Shown here: positions 1 to 6,136 of the stretch, piece after piece | Numbering within the stretch: the stretch's first letter is position 1 | Layout: each line of letters begins with the position of its first letter | Assembly: GCA_017398245.1 (NCBI GenBank) | Contig: JAFQGN010000022.1 | Span: forward strand, 1 to 14,963 | DNA length: 14,963 nt | From: Clostridia bacterium | Lineage (GTDB): Bacteria > Bacillota_A > Clostridia > Christensenellales > Aristaeellaceae | Direction: 5' to 3' | The notes under the pieces: generated by a model | Seen by the model: the letters and a program-made list of their open reading frames with translations, nothing else | What the model was told of the DNA's origin: nothing | The model's database searches: none | Position numbers and translations under genes: made by a program

Positions 1-145
1 CGATGCGGGTCACGGGCTCGGTCAGGGTGATCTCGCGGCCGTGCATGTCGGTAACGGTGACAGAGGCGTCTTCAGCCATCGCGACGGCGGTCATGCTGAA
101 GATCATCAGCACGACGAGGAACAGGGAAACGAGCTTCTTGGACAT
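1..145 (-). CDS. ABC transporter substrate-binding protein, BtuF/FepB (TroA) type, N-terminal part
   Basis: Only the first 48 codons lie in the window; the gene runs off the left edge. The start is an ATG behind a near-perfect TGAGGAGGGA ribosome site. Residues 1-24 form a signal peptide (Lys-Lys, a long hydrophobic core, then AMA before ED). The mature start contains VTVTDMHGREITL followed by EPVTRI, the usual opening of periplasmic binding proteins for iron-siderophore and cobalamin ABC importers (D-x-x-GR-x-[IV]-T-L...P..RI). The cobalamin riboswitch upstream makes vitamin B12 or a cobinamide the likely ligand, so a BtuF role is the best guess. There is no cysteine in the visible part and hence no lipobox, unusual for a Gram-positive binding protein. 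A siderophore or haem-binding homologue is possible but fits the riboswitch less well. Confidence 0.82.
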   Translation of the reverse strand, partial: MSKKLVSLFLVVLMIFSMTAVAMAEDASVTVTDMHGREITLTEPVTRI

Positions 146-149
146 AAAA

Positions 150-220
150 GTCCCTCCTCAGAAATGATCAAATGAATCAGCAGGAGGGACAGAGTTTGTA
201 TAAAAAAACAGTGTCCCTCC
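150..220 (-). promoter_or_regulatory. Candidate alternating hairpins that mask or free the ribosome binding site
   Basis: On the minus-strand RNA, GGAGGGACA (212-220) can pair perfectly with TGTCCCTCC (183-191). The same TGTCCCTCC region, read as GTCCCTCCT (182-190), can instead pair over 9 bp with AGGAGGGAC (150-158), which is the ribosome binding site of the substrate-binding protein. The two pairings exclude each other. The first leaves the ribosome site open and the second hides it. The pairing potential is seen directly; that the cell uses it is inference. Confidence 0.7.
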
Positions 221-232
221 CTGAGGAACACT
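202..232 (-). terminator. Intrinsic terminator in the cobalamin riboswitch leader
   Basis: Minus-strand RNA reads AGTGTTCCT (224-232), a five-base loop (219-223), then AGGGACACT (210-218): a 9-bp stem with one G-U pair. G and seven U residues follow (202-208). It lies between the riboswitch aptamer and the start codon, so it is probably the regulated terminator of the switch. I could not identify the antiterminator strand by eye. Confidence 0.85.
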
Positions 233-345
233 AACCAGACCGGCAGCTGCTTTGGACGATATAAAAAGAACGATCGCACTTGATTGTACGCCAAAAACAC
301 GCTGTCAGCCCGATAGCACGCCCAACCCCAGGGGAATGATTTTCA

Positions 346-628
346 CGGTGTAAACAAGTCTCCCGGCTTGGCTTCATCCTACATCGGCCGCTGGCCGCGC
401 CCGGCGAATATATCGCTTGGGCGGAGCCGGACCTTTTCGCGCACCTTCCCGCTTTCGCAGTGGCTTCTGACGGCAATATGCCTTCGCGCTTTCGTCAGCT
501 TCACGGTTACTGGGATAGCTCGGAAATTTCATCCGATTCCTATGACGGCTGTGCTCAAAGACCACAGGGGGATCGCTTTTCCCGAAGGGCAGAGACAGAC
601 CGCCGCGCATCGCTGCGCAGATACACCG
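346..628 (-). promoter_or_regulatory. Cobalamin (B12) riboswitch aptamer
   Basis: Three conserved blocks of the class I cobalamin riboswitch appear in order on the minus strand: the GGAATCGGATGAAATTTCCG block (521-540) followed by a CTATCCCAGTAACCGTGAA core; GCCACTG-CGAAAG-CGGGAAGG (444-464); and the B12 box GAAGCCAAGCCGGGAGACTTG (355-375, one base longer than usually quoted). Just beyond the B12 box, TACACCG (346-352) can pair with CGGTGTA (622-628) to close the element as P1. It probably shuts down the binding-protein gene when cobalamin is plentiful. The stretch between the proposed P1 strand and the GGAA block is about 80 nt, much longer than in the E. coli btuB leader, and holds a GNRA-capped hairpin at 605-618. 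The outer boundaries are less certain than the core. Confidence 0.9.
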
Positions 629-649
629 GCTATTCATTTGTCGAAGGAT

Positions 650-678
650 ATTATACCGCTTGCGGCCGGATGCGTCAA
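650..678 (-). promoter_or_regulatory. Sigma-A-type promoter of the cobalamin riboswitch leader
   Basis: The minus strand has TTGACG (673-678), a 17-bp spacer and a consensus TATAAT (650-655). Transcription should begin near 642, giving an untranslated leader of about 500 nt that contains the whole aptamer, the terminator and the ribosome site. Confidence 0.85.
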
Positions 679-907
679 TGAATCTTCAGCGGAATGGCGG
701 AAAGATACAAGGGAAGGCAGGATTGTACAAAGAAGAGCGGAGCCGGTGGCCGGGCAGAGCAGGCAGCGCCCCACCGGCATGTACAATCCGGCGGGGCGTT
801 GATGAAAAAAAGACAGAGCGGGATACAGGCTTTTTTGCGATGGCGGAAAGGAATTCTTGCAGGGAATACTGCTCAGCGCAGAGGGACAGGAGCCTGATTG
901 GCCGGGA
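679..907. other. Gene-free stretch with nested inverted repeats
   Basis: No convincing coding frame is seen here. It lies between the stop of the GH5-like gene and the riboswitch promoter. GGATTGTACA (720-729) and TGTACAATCC (780-789) are perfect 10-bp inverted repeats. Inside them, GCCGGTGG (742-749) and CCACCGGC (771-778) form a second perfect pair. The CCACCGG segment can alternatively join a third hairpin, CGCCCCACCGG (768-778) with CCGGCGGGGCG (788-798), 10 matches plus one A-C clash on this strand, or a G-U on the other. There is no U-tract directly after either fold, so it is not an ordinary terminator. Confidence 0.55.
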
Positions 908-1999
908 TCAGAGGCCGAGGGCGTGATCCTCATCGGCAAGGCGGCAGTATTTCCGGATGAGGGCGATCTCGTTGGGATCGTAGGGATGAAGATTGAAGCG
1001 ATAGAGATCGTGGAACCAGACCTTGAAGTCCACATCGCGTGCTCCGCCCTGCTCCCACTGCTGCCAGACGCCGTTCCACGGCTCGTAAGTCTGATACAGG
1101 CCGGCGACGAAGCCCCAGTTCCAGCAGCCGATCTTTTCAAGGTAGAAGAGGGGGAACATCTGTTCGACGGTGTTGTGGGTCATGCGGGCGAGCCACTCGG
1201 TATTGATGACGGGGCGGCCGTGGCTTTTGAGCAGTTTGATCAGGCGAATGTTCTGCTCGTAGGTGCCGTAGCTGTGGTAGGAGATGATATCGCTGTTTTC
1301 CAGGAGGAAAGTGTTGATCTCGTCCTGATCGGGAGAGGCGATATTGCGCCAGAGGGCGGAGGTGACGGGCTGGATGGGGGCGATCTCGCGGGCGATTTCG
1401 AAAAAGCGGCGCACATGGGGCATAGTGACGGATTCGCGGTGAGAATTGCCGGGCTCGTTATACAGATCCCAAATAATGACGCGCGGATCGTTCTTGTAGG
1501 TGGAGATGATCTCACGCACCCATTGCTCGTGCCGGGCAAAGACGGCGGGATCGTCCATGACGTGGTAGCCCATGCCGCCGAACTGCTGGTGCTGGGAGAA
1601 TTTGCGGCCGCCGTGGTAGCCCCAATCGTATTTCTGTTCGCCAAGCTGCAGAGGTTTCCAGAATTCGTTTTTCGGCGGCATGCAGTCGTTGCCGAAGACG
1701 ATCATGGCGGAAATGCCATGCTTCCAAGCGGTATCGAGATAGCGATCGAGCCGCTGCATGAAGCCGTCGTGCTGCTGATCCCAGACGAGGAATTCCAGAA
1801 TGATGCGGATGGAATTGAAGCCGGTCTCGGCGGCGAGGGCCAGTTCGCGGTTGGCCGTTTCCAGGCGCTGCTCGAAGCCGAGTTCCTGCCATTGATCGAT
1901 GCGGTTTGCGCAATCGCTGCCCATGAAATTGCAGCCGCGCAGCCATGTGCGGGAGTTGTACCATTCCCATGCGCGTTCCTTGCTCCAGACTCCGTTCAT
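908..1999 (-). CDS. GH5-like (clan GH-A) glycoside hydrolase, cytoplasmic
   Basis: A 363-residue TIM-barrel glycosidase. The acid/base glutamate is E182 in IWDLYNEPG and the likely nucleophile is E268 in VINTEWLAR, giving the strand-4 NEP and strand-7 E arrangement of clan GH-A retaining enzymes. Other landmarks are the N-terminal RGCNFMGSD (21-29) and the aromatic IGCWNWGFVAG (290-300). There is no signal peptide, so it should act on imported oligosaccharides. Such proteins are usually annotated as cellulase-family or 1,4-beta-xylanase, but the substrate cannot be read from the sequence. AAGGAGG sits eight bases before the ATG. The gene has its own promoter, divergent from the NSS transporter gene. 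No clear terminator follows; a T7 tract at 806-812 lacks a good stem. Confidence 0.88.
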   Translation of the reverse strand: MNGVWSKERAWEWYNSRTWLRGCNFMGSDCANRIDQWQELGFEQRLETANRELALAAETGFNSIRIILEFLVWDQQHDGFMQRLDRYLDTAWKHGISAMIVFGNDCMPPKNEFWKPLQLGEQKYDWGYHGGRKFSQHQQFGGMGYHVMDDPAVFARHEQWVREIISTYKNDPRVIIWDLYNEPGNSHRESVTMPHVRRFFEIAREIAPIQPVTSALWRNIASPDQDEINTFLLENSDIISYHSYGTYEQNIRLIKLLKSHGRPVINTEWLARMTHNTVEQMFPLFYLEKIGCWNWGFVAGLYQTYEPWNGVWQQWEQGGARDVDFKVWFHDLYRFNLHPYDPNEIALIRKYCRLADEDHALGL

Positions 2000-2036
2000 G
2001 CAGAAGGCCTCCTTTTTGCGGGGTGATTTTGCCTGT

Positions 2037-2066
2037 ATTATACGGCGGGTGAAGAGGCGCGGTCAA
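2037..2066 (-). promoter_or_regulatory. Promoter of the GH5-like gene
   Basis: TTGACC (2061-2066), an 18-bp spacer and TATAAT (2037-2042) on the minus strand, about 38 bp before the start codon. Its -35 box is only 12 bp from the -35 box of the divergent transporter promoter. Confidence 0.75.
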
Positions 2067-2078
2067 GCCAAAGAACGG

Positions 2079-2107
2079 TTGACAAGGCAGGGGCTGGGTG
2101 ATAGAAT
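2079..2107 (+). promoter_or_regulatory. Promoter of the NSS transporter gene
   Basis: A consensus TTGACA (2079-2084), a 17-bp spacer and TAGAAT (2102-2107), with a TGA extension just before the -10 box (extended -10). The start site should be near 2114, giving a leader of about 75 nt. This rules out the in-frame upstream start at 2098. The leader contains the dyad CCTTTG-TG-CAAAGG. Confidence 0.8.
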
Positions 2108-2187
2108 TTTTCTCGCCGACGTTTGCAAAAGCCTTTGTGCAAAGGGGTTCGGGCAAAATTCTGCGCCGGCGATACGAGCGGTGGACA

Positions 2188-3561
2188 ATGGAAAAGAGAG
2201 AAAAGTTTTCTTCCCGGCTGGGGTTCATATTGATCTCGGCGGGATGTGCGATCGGCTTGGGAAACGTGTGGCGCTTTCCGTATATCACGGGAAAATACGG
2301 CGGCGCGGCGTTCGTGCTGATGTATCTGGTGTTTCTGGTGATCATGGGCCTGCCGATCATGACGATGGAGTTCGCCGTGGGCAGGGCGAGCCGGAAATCG
2401 ATGGCGGAATCGTTCCGCGTGCTGGAGCCGAAGGGCACGAAATGGCACCTGGCCAGCTGGATCGGCATTATCGGCAACTATATGCTGATGATGTTCTACA
2501 CGAGCGTTTGCGGCTGGATGCTGTATTATGTATATAAGATGGCAGTGGGAGGCTTTATCGGGCTGAACGCGGAGCAGGTGAAGGGCGTGTTCAACGGCAT
2601 GCTGGCCAGCCCGTCGATCCAGCTGGGCTGGATGGCGGTTTCGACCGTGCTGGGCTTTGCGGTGTGCTCCGGCGGCGTGCAAAAGGGCGTGGAGCGCGTG
2701 ACGAAGCCGATGATGCTGTGTCTGCTGGGCATCATGGTGGTGCTGGCGATGCGCGCGGTCACTCTGCCGGGCGCTTCGGAAGGGCTCGGGTTTTATCTGG
2801 TGCCGGATTTCGGACGCGTGATGGAGAACGGGCTGGGCGACGCGGTGTACGCGGCGATGGGCCAGTCGTTCTTCACGCTGAGTCTGGGCATCGGTTCGAT
2901 GGCGATCTTCGGCAGTTATATCGACAAGGACAGGCGGCTGCTGGGCGAGAGCGTGAATATTTGCGTGCTGGATACCTTTGTGGCGCTGACGAGCGGCCTG
3001 ATCATTTTCCCGGCATGCTTTGCCTTTGGGGTGGACCCGGGCGAGGGCCCCGGGCTGGTGTTTGTAACGATCCCGAACATATTCAACCAGATGTCCGGCG
3101 GGAGGTTCTGGGGAACGCTGTTCTTCGTGTTCATGAGCTTTGCGGCGCTGAGCACGGTGATCGCCGTGTTTGAGAACATCATCAGCTTCGGCATGGACAA
3201 ATGGGGCTGGAGCCGCAAAAAGAGCGTGTGGGTCAATTGCGCGCTGATCCTTTTGCTGAGCGTGCCCTGCGCGCTGGGGTTCAATTTGTGGAGCGGATTT
3301 GCGCCGTTTGGCGGGTCTTCTACGGTGCAGGATCTGGAGGACTTTATTATTTCCAACAATCTGCTGCCCATTGGCTCGCTGGTGTATCTTTTGTTCTGCA
3401 CGCGCAAGGCCGGCTGGAACTGGGACGGTTTCCTTGCGGAAGCGAATACCGGCAAGGGCATACGGTTCCCGGTGATGGTCCGCGGCTATGTGCGCTATGT
3501 GCTGCCGGTGATCATCATCATCGTATTCGTGATGGGATATTGGGACAAATTCTTTGCATAA
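2188..3561 (+). CDS. Neurotransmitter:sodium symporter (NSS) family transporter
   Basis: A 457-residue membrane protein of the LeuT-fold NSS family, which drives uptake of amino acids or related amines with sodium. The family signature in helix 1 is clear: GCAIGLGNVWRFPY (19-32), containing the unwound substrate and sodium site. Further helices include a GLPIMTMEFAVGR stretch, the SFFTLSLGIGSMAIFGSY helix-6 region and a last helix ending VLPVIIIIVFVMGYWDKFFA. Length fits the shorter bacterial members such as MhsT, which often have 11 helices. The ATG at 2188 is chosen because the upstream in-frame start overlaps the promoter and because MEKREKFSSRLGFIL is the usual family start; the ribosome site is weak. 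The substrate cannot be assigned. A strong terminator follows seven bases after the stop. Confidence 0.93.
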   Translation: MEKREKFSSRLGFILISAGCAIGLGNVWRFPYITGKYGGAAFVLMYLVFLVIMGLPIMTMEFAVGRASRKSMAESFRVLEPKGTKWHLASWIGIIGNYMLMMFYTSVCGWMLYYVYKMAVGGFIGLNAEQVKGVFNGMLASPSIQLGWMAVSTVLGFAVCSGGVQKGVERVTKPMMLCLLGIMVVLAMRAVTLPGASEGLGFYLVPDFGRVMENGLGDAVYAAMGQSFFTLSLGIGSMAIFGSYIDKDRRLLGESVNICVLDTFVALTSGLIIFPACFAFGVDPGEGPGLVFVTIPNIFNQMSGGRFWGTLFFVFMSFAALSTVIAVFENIISFGMDKWGWSRKKSVWVNCALILLLSVPCALGFNLWSGFAPFGGSSTVQDLEDFIISNNLLPIGSLVYLLFCTRKAGWNWDGFLAEANTGKGIRFPVMVRGYVRYVLPVIIIIVFVMGYWDKFFA

Positions 3562-3567
3562 TGCAGG

Positions 3568-3601
3568 CCGCCTGCCCCGGAAAGAGGGGCGGGCGGTTTT
3601 T
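3568..3601 (+). terminator. Intrinsic terminator after the NSS gene
   Basis: CCGCCTGCCCC (3568-3578) pairs with GGGGCGGGCGG (3586-3596), 11 bp with one G-U pair and a seven-base loop, followed by five T residues. Confidence 0.92.
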
Positions 3602-3676
3602 CTGTACAAAAACGGAAAGCGGCTGCACGATTGGAAAGGAAAAAGGCAAAGAGGCGGCTAAAACCATCGTTTTTTT

Positions 3677-3706
3677 ACCGGCTGCGCTTTCGGCGCGGCC
3701 GGTTTT
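3677..3706 (+). other. Perfect-stem hairpin overlapping the HAD-pyk promoter region
   Basis: ACCGGCTGCGC (3677-3687), loop TTTCG, then GCGCGGCCGGT (3693-3703): 11 paired bases including one G-U. Only three more T residues follow the stem. It ends seven bases before the -10 box of the next operon and covers the position where a -35 box would be. It could be a second terminator for upstream transcription or an operator dyad. Confidence 0.5.
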
Positions 3707-3710
3707 CATG

Positions 3711-3716
3711 TATAAT
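3711..3716 (+). promoter_or_regulatory. Probable -10 box of the HAD-pyk operon
   Basis: A consensus TATAAT lies 32 bp before the HAD start codon. No good -35 is seen at 16-18 bp (TTTCGG at the 17-bp position), so the promoter may be activator-dependent or weak. Confidence 0.55.
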
Positions 3717-3748
3717 AAAATAGACGGAATATGGAAGGAAGAAAGAGA

Positions 3749-4456
3749 ATGATCAAAGCGGTGCTTTTTGACCTGGACGGCACGCTGCTGCCGATGGATC
3801 AGGAAATTTTCATAAAGGACTATTTCGGTCGTCTGGCGAAAAAACTGGCCGGACACGGATATGAGCCGGAGAAGCTGATCAAGGCCGTGTACAAGGGCAC
3901 GATGGTGATGATCGGCAATGATGGCACGAAGACGAACGAAGAGGCGTTCTGGAAGCATTTTTGCGGGATCTACGGCGAGAAGGCCATGGACGACATGGAA
4001 TTGTTCGAGCAGTTTTATGCAGGCGAATTTGAAGAAGTGCGCCATGTATGCGGCCATGACGAGAGAGCTGCGCAGGTGATCGGCAGGGTGAAGGAGAAGG
4101 GGCTGCGCGCCGTACTGGCGACGAACCCGCTGTTTCCGCCCATTGCCACGCACGCGCGAATCCGTTGGGCCGGGCTGAAAAAAGAGGATTTTGACTGGAT
4201 CACCACGTATGACAATTCCAGCTTCTGCAAGCCGAACCCGAAGTACTTTGAAGAAGTGCTTGAAAAGACGGGGCTGAAGGCGGAGGAATGCGTAATGGTC
4301 GGCAACGATACATCGGACGACCTTGCCGCTGCGGAACTTGGCATGCCGGTCTTCATTCTGACCGACTGCCTGATCAATGCAAAGGAGATCGATCTTTCGG
4401 CGCATCCCCATGGCGGCTTTGACGAGCTGCTGGCCTGGATCGACAATTTGCATTGA
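3749..4456 (+). CDS. HAD-superfamily phosphatase (subfamily IA-like) linked to pyruvate kinase
   Basis: A 235-residue haloacid-dehalogenase-fold hydrolase. Motif I is VLFDLDGTLLP, with nucleophile D8 and acid D10; motif II is the threonine of VLATNP (T125); motif III is the lysine in FCKPNPKYF (K161, ahead of a helix); motif IV is MVGNDTSDDLAA, with the magnesium-binding aspartates. The insert after motif I is helical, as in C1-cap enzymes such as phosphoglycolate phosphatases. The ATG at 3749 is preferred over one at 3731 because it follows GGAAGGAAG at a suitable distance and gives the compact MIKAVLFDLDGT start of the family. It is the first gene of an operon with pyruvate kinase 28 bp downstream. 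Substrate unknown; a role in clearing phosphorylated by-products of glycolysis is a guess from context. Confidence 0.9.
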   Translation: MIKAVLFDLDGTLLPMDQEIFIKDYFGRLAKKLAGHGYEPEKLIKAVYKGTMVMIGNDGTKTNEEAFWKHFCGIYGEKAMDDMELFEQFYAGEFEEVRHVCGHDERAAQVIGRVKEKGLRAVLATNPLFPPIATHARIRWAGLKKEDFDWITTYDNSSFCKPNPKYFEEVLEKTGLKAEECVMVGNDTSDDLAAAELGMPVFILTDCLINAKEIDLSAHPHGGFDELLAWIDNLH

Positions 4457-4484
4457 AATATTTAAGATAGATGGAGGAATACCA

Positions 4485-5906
4485 ATGCGCAAGACCAAGA
4501 TCATCTGCACCATCGGCCCTGCCAGCGAGAGCGAAGAGGTGCTCACGCAGTTGTGCGAAGCGGGCATGAACGTTGCGAGGCTGAACTTTTCGCACGGCTC
4601 GCACGAGGAACATCTGGGCCGCATTGAGCGCATCCGCAAGGTTCGTGAAAGGCTTGGCCAGCCGGTGGCCATCATGCTGGACACGAAAGGGCCGGAGTAC
4701 CGCATACGCACGTTCAAAAACGGCAAAGTGCAGCTGAGCCCCGGCGATACCTTTACCTTCACCAGCCGCGAAGTGGAAGGCGACGAAAAGCAGGTTGCCG
4801 TGAACTTCAAGGGCCTGCCGGAAAGCATGGAAAAAGGCGATACCATTTTGCTGGCTAACGGCCTGCTTACCTTTGAGGTGCAGGATGTGACCGAGACGGA
4901 CGTGATCTGCACCGTTGTCAACGGCGGCGTGCTTTCCGACCGCAAGAGCATGAATTTCCCGGGCAAGGTCATTGAGCAGCCCTACCTTTCCGAGCAGGAC
5001 AGGAAGGACATCCTCTTCGGCGTGCGTAACGGCGTGGATTTCATCGCCTGCTCGTTCGTTTCCCGCAAGCAGGACTTGCTGGATATCAAAAACATGCTGG
5101 CGGAAGAGGGCCTGGGCGATTGCGGCGTGGAGCTGATCGCAAAGATCGAAAACAGCACGGGCATCGAAAACATTGAGGAGATCTGCGAAGAGTGTTCCGG
5201 CATCATGATCGGCCGCGGCGACATGGGCGTGGAGATCCCGTTCGAAAAGCTGCCTGCGCTGCAGAAGATGCTGATCAATAAATGCCGCATGATGGGCAAG
5301 AGGGTCATCACCGCGACGGAAATGCTTGAATCGATGATCCACAACCCGCGCCCGACCCGTGCGGAAACTTCCGACGTGGCCAATGCAATCTACGACGGTT
5401 CTTCGGCCATTATGCTCTCCGGCGAGACCGCTGCGGGCGATTACCCGGTGCTCACGCTCAAGACCATGGCGAAGATCGCCGAGGAGACGGAAAAGGGCAT
5501 CGAATACGGCAGCCGTTTCCGCATGAATTCGGATTTCCGCATCCGCAACACGGTGGATGCGATCTCGCACTCGGTGTGCGGCATGGCGATCGACCTGGAC
5601 GCCAAGGCCATCGCGGTGTGCACGCTGTCCGGCATGACGGCGCGCATGGTTTCGCGTTTCCGTTCGCCCGCGCCGATCATCGGCCTGACCACGGACGAGC
5701 GCGTGTGGCGCCGCCTAGCGATGAGCTGGGGCGTGATGCCGGTGATGTGCGAAAAGTTCGATTCTACCGACGTGCTGTTCTACGTGGCTAAGCAGAACGC
5801 CAAGGAGCGCCTGAACCTGAAGGCGGGCGACAATATTGTGATCACGGGCGGCCTGATCAACGGTACTTCCGGCAACACGAACCTGATCAAGATCGAGAAG
5901 ATCTGA
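4485..5906 (+). CDS. pyk: Pyruvate kinase
   Basis: A 473-residue enzyme converting phosphoenolpyruvate and ADP to pyruvate and ATP, the last step of glycolysis. The N-terminal barrel begins RKTKIICTIGPAS and carries ARLNFSHGSHEEH. DTKGPE (66-71) opens the region before the B domain; the retained E71 corresponds to the glutamate of potassium-dependent enzymes. Catalytic K220 lies in ELIAKIENSTG, metal ligands E222 and D246 follow (IGRGDMGVEIP, where many homologues have ARGDLGVE), then TATEMLESM and PRPTRAETSDVANA. The C-terminal domain ends in the TNLIKIEKI strand without the extra PEP-utilizer-like domain of Bacillus enzymes. GGAGG precedes the ATG by eight bases. It is the middle gene of an apparent operon, with 28 bp before and 14 bp after to its neighbours. 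Confidence 0.97.
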   Translation: MRKTKIICTIGPASESEEVLTQLCEAGMNVARLNFSHGSHEEHLGRIERIRKVRERLGQPVAIMLDTKGPEYRIRTFKNGKVQLSPGDTFTFTSREVEGDEKQVAVNFKGLPESMEKGDTILLANGLLTFEVQDVTETDVICTVVNGGVLSDRKSMNFPGKVIEQPYLSEQDRKDILFGVRNGVDFIACSFVSRKQDLLDIKNMLAEEGLGDCGVELIAKIENSTGIENIEEICEECSGIMIGRGDMGVEIPFEKLPALQKMLINKCRMMGKRVITATEMLESMIHNPRPTRAETSDVANAIYDGSSAIMLSGETAAGDYPVLTLKTMAKIAEETEKGIEYGSRFRMNSDFRIRNTVDAISHSVCGMAIDLDAKAIAVCTLSGMTARMVSRFRSPAPIIGLTTDERVWRRLAMSWGVMPVMCEKFDSTDVLFYVAKQNAKERLNLKAGDNIVITGGLINGTSGNTNLIKIEKI

Positions 5907-5920
5907 ACGGAGGGGCGGCA

Positions 5921-6118
5921 ATGCAGGAACTGAAGGAGATCATGCAGAAGTTTGCCGGCTGCGGCTGGGATCTGATCTGCGGCCCGGCGCAGGATTGGCT
6001 GGACGGCAAGGCCGACAGGGGCGCGCTCATCTCCGCCATTGAAGAGGCAGACAGGCAGTGCGGAAGCTGCGGATGCGAGATGGATCCGCTGTACAAGCGC
6101 GCGCTGGAGCTGCTGTAA
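5921..6118 (+). CDS. Small five-cysteine protein of unknown function, downstream of pyk
   Basis: A 65-residue soluble protein that I do not recognise. It has a good ribosome site (GGAGG, seven bases before the ATG) and lies 14 bp after pyk and before the operon terminator, so it is very likely expressed with pyruvate kinase. Cysteines are at positions 14, 20, 47, 50 and 52 (C-x5-C and C-x2-C-x-C), a spacing that could bind a metal or take part in redox chemistry. The rest looks helical, with acidic and basic residues mixed and two tryptophans (16 and 26). There is no signal peptide or membrane segment. The function is open; a regulator or partner of pyruvate kinase is only a guess from position. 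Confidence 0.75.
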   Translation: MQELKEIMQKFAGCGWDLICGPAQDWLDGKADRGALISAIEEADRQCGSCGCEMDPLYKRALELL

Positions 6119-6136
6119 AACCTGAAAAATACAATC

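Noticed and set aside
795..850. Possible terminator of the GH5-like gene at the T7 tract (806-812, minus)
   Set aside because: The only stem is AAAAAAG/CTTTTTT with an unpaired 17-base loop, too weak to call.
857..2026. Long plus-strand open frame opposite the GH5-like gene
   Set aside because: It is antisense to a clear glycosidase, has no family signature, and arises from the codon bias of the real gene.
2098..2187. Upstream in-frame start of the NSS transporter
   Set aside because: It lies within the -10 region of the promoter, ahead of the predicted transcript start, and adds 30 residues absent from the family.
2038..3609. 523-codon minus-strand open frame opposite the NSS gene
   Set aside because: Arg/His/Gln-rich translation typical of an antisense shadow; it runs through both the divergent promoters and the terminator.
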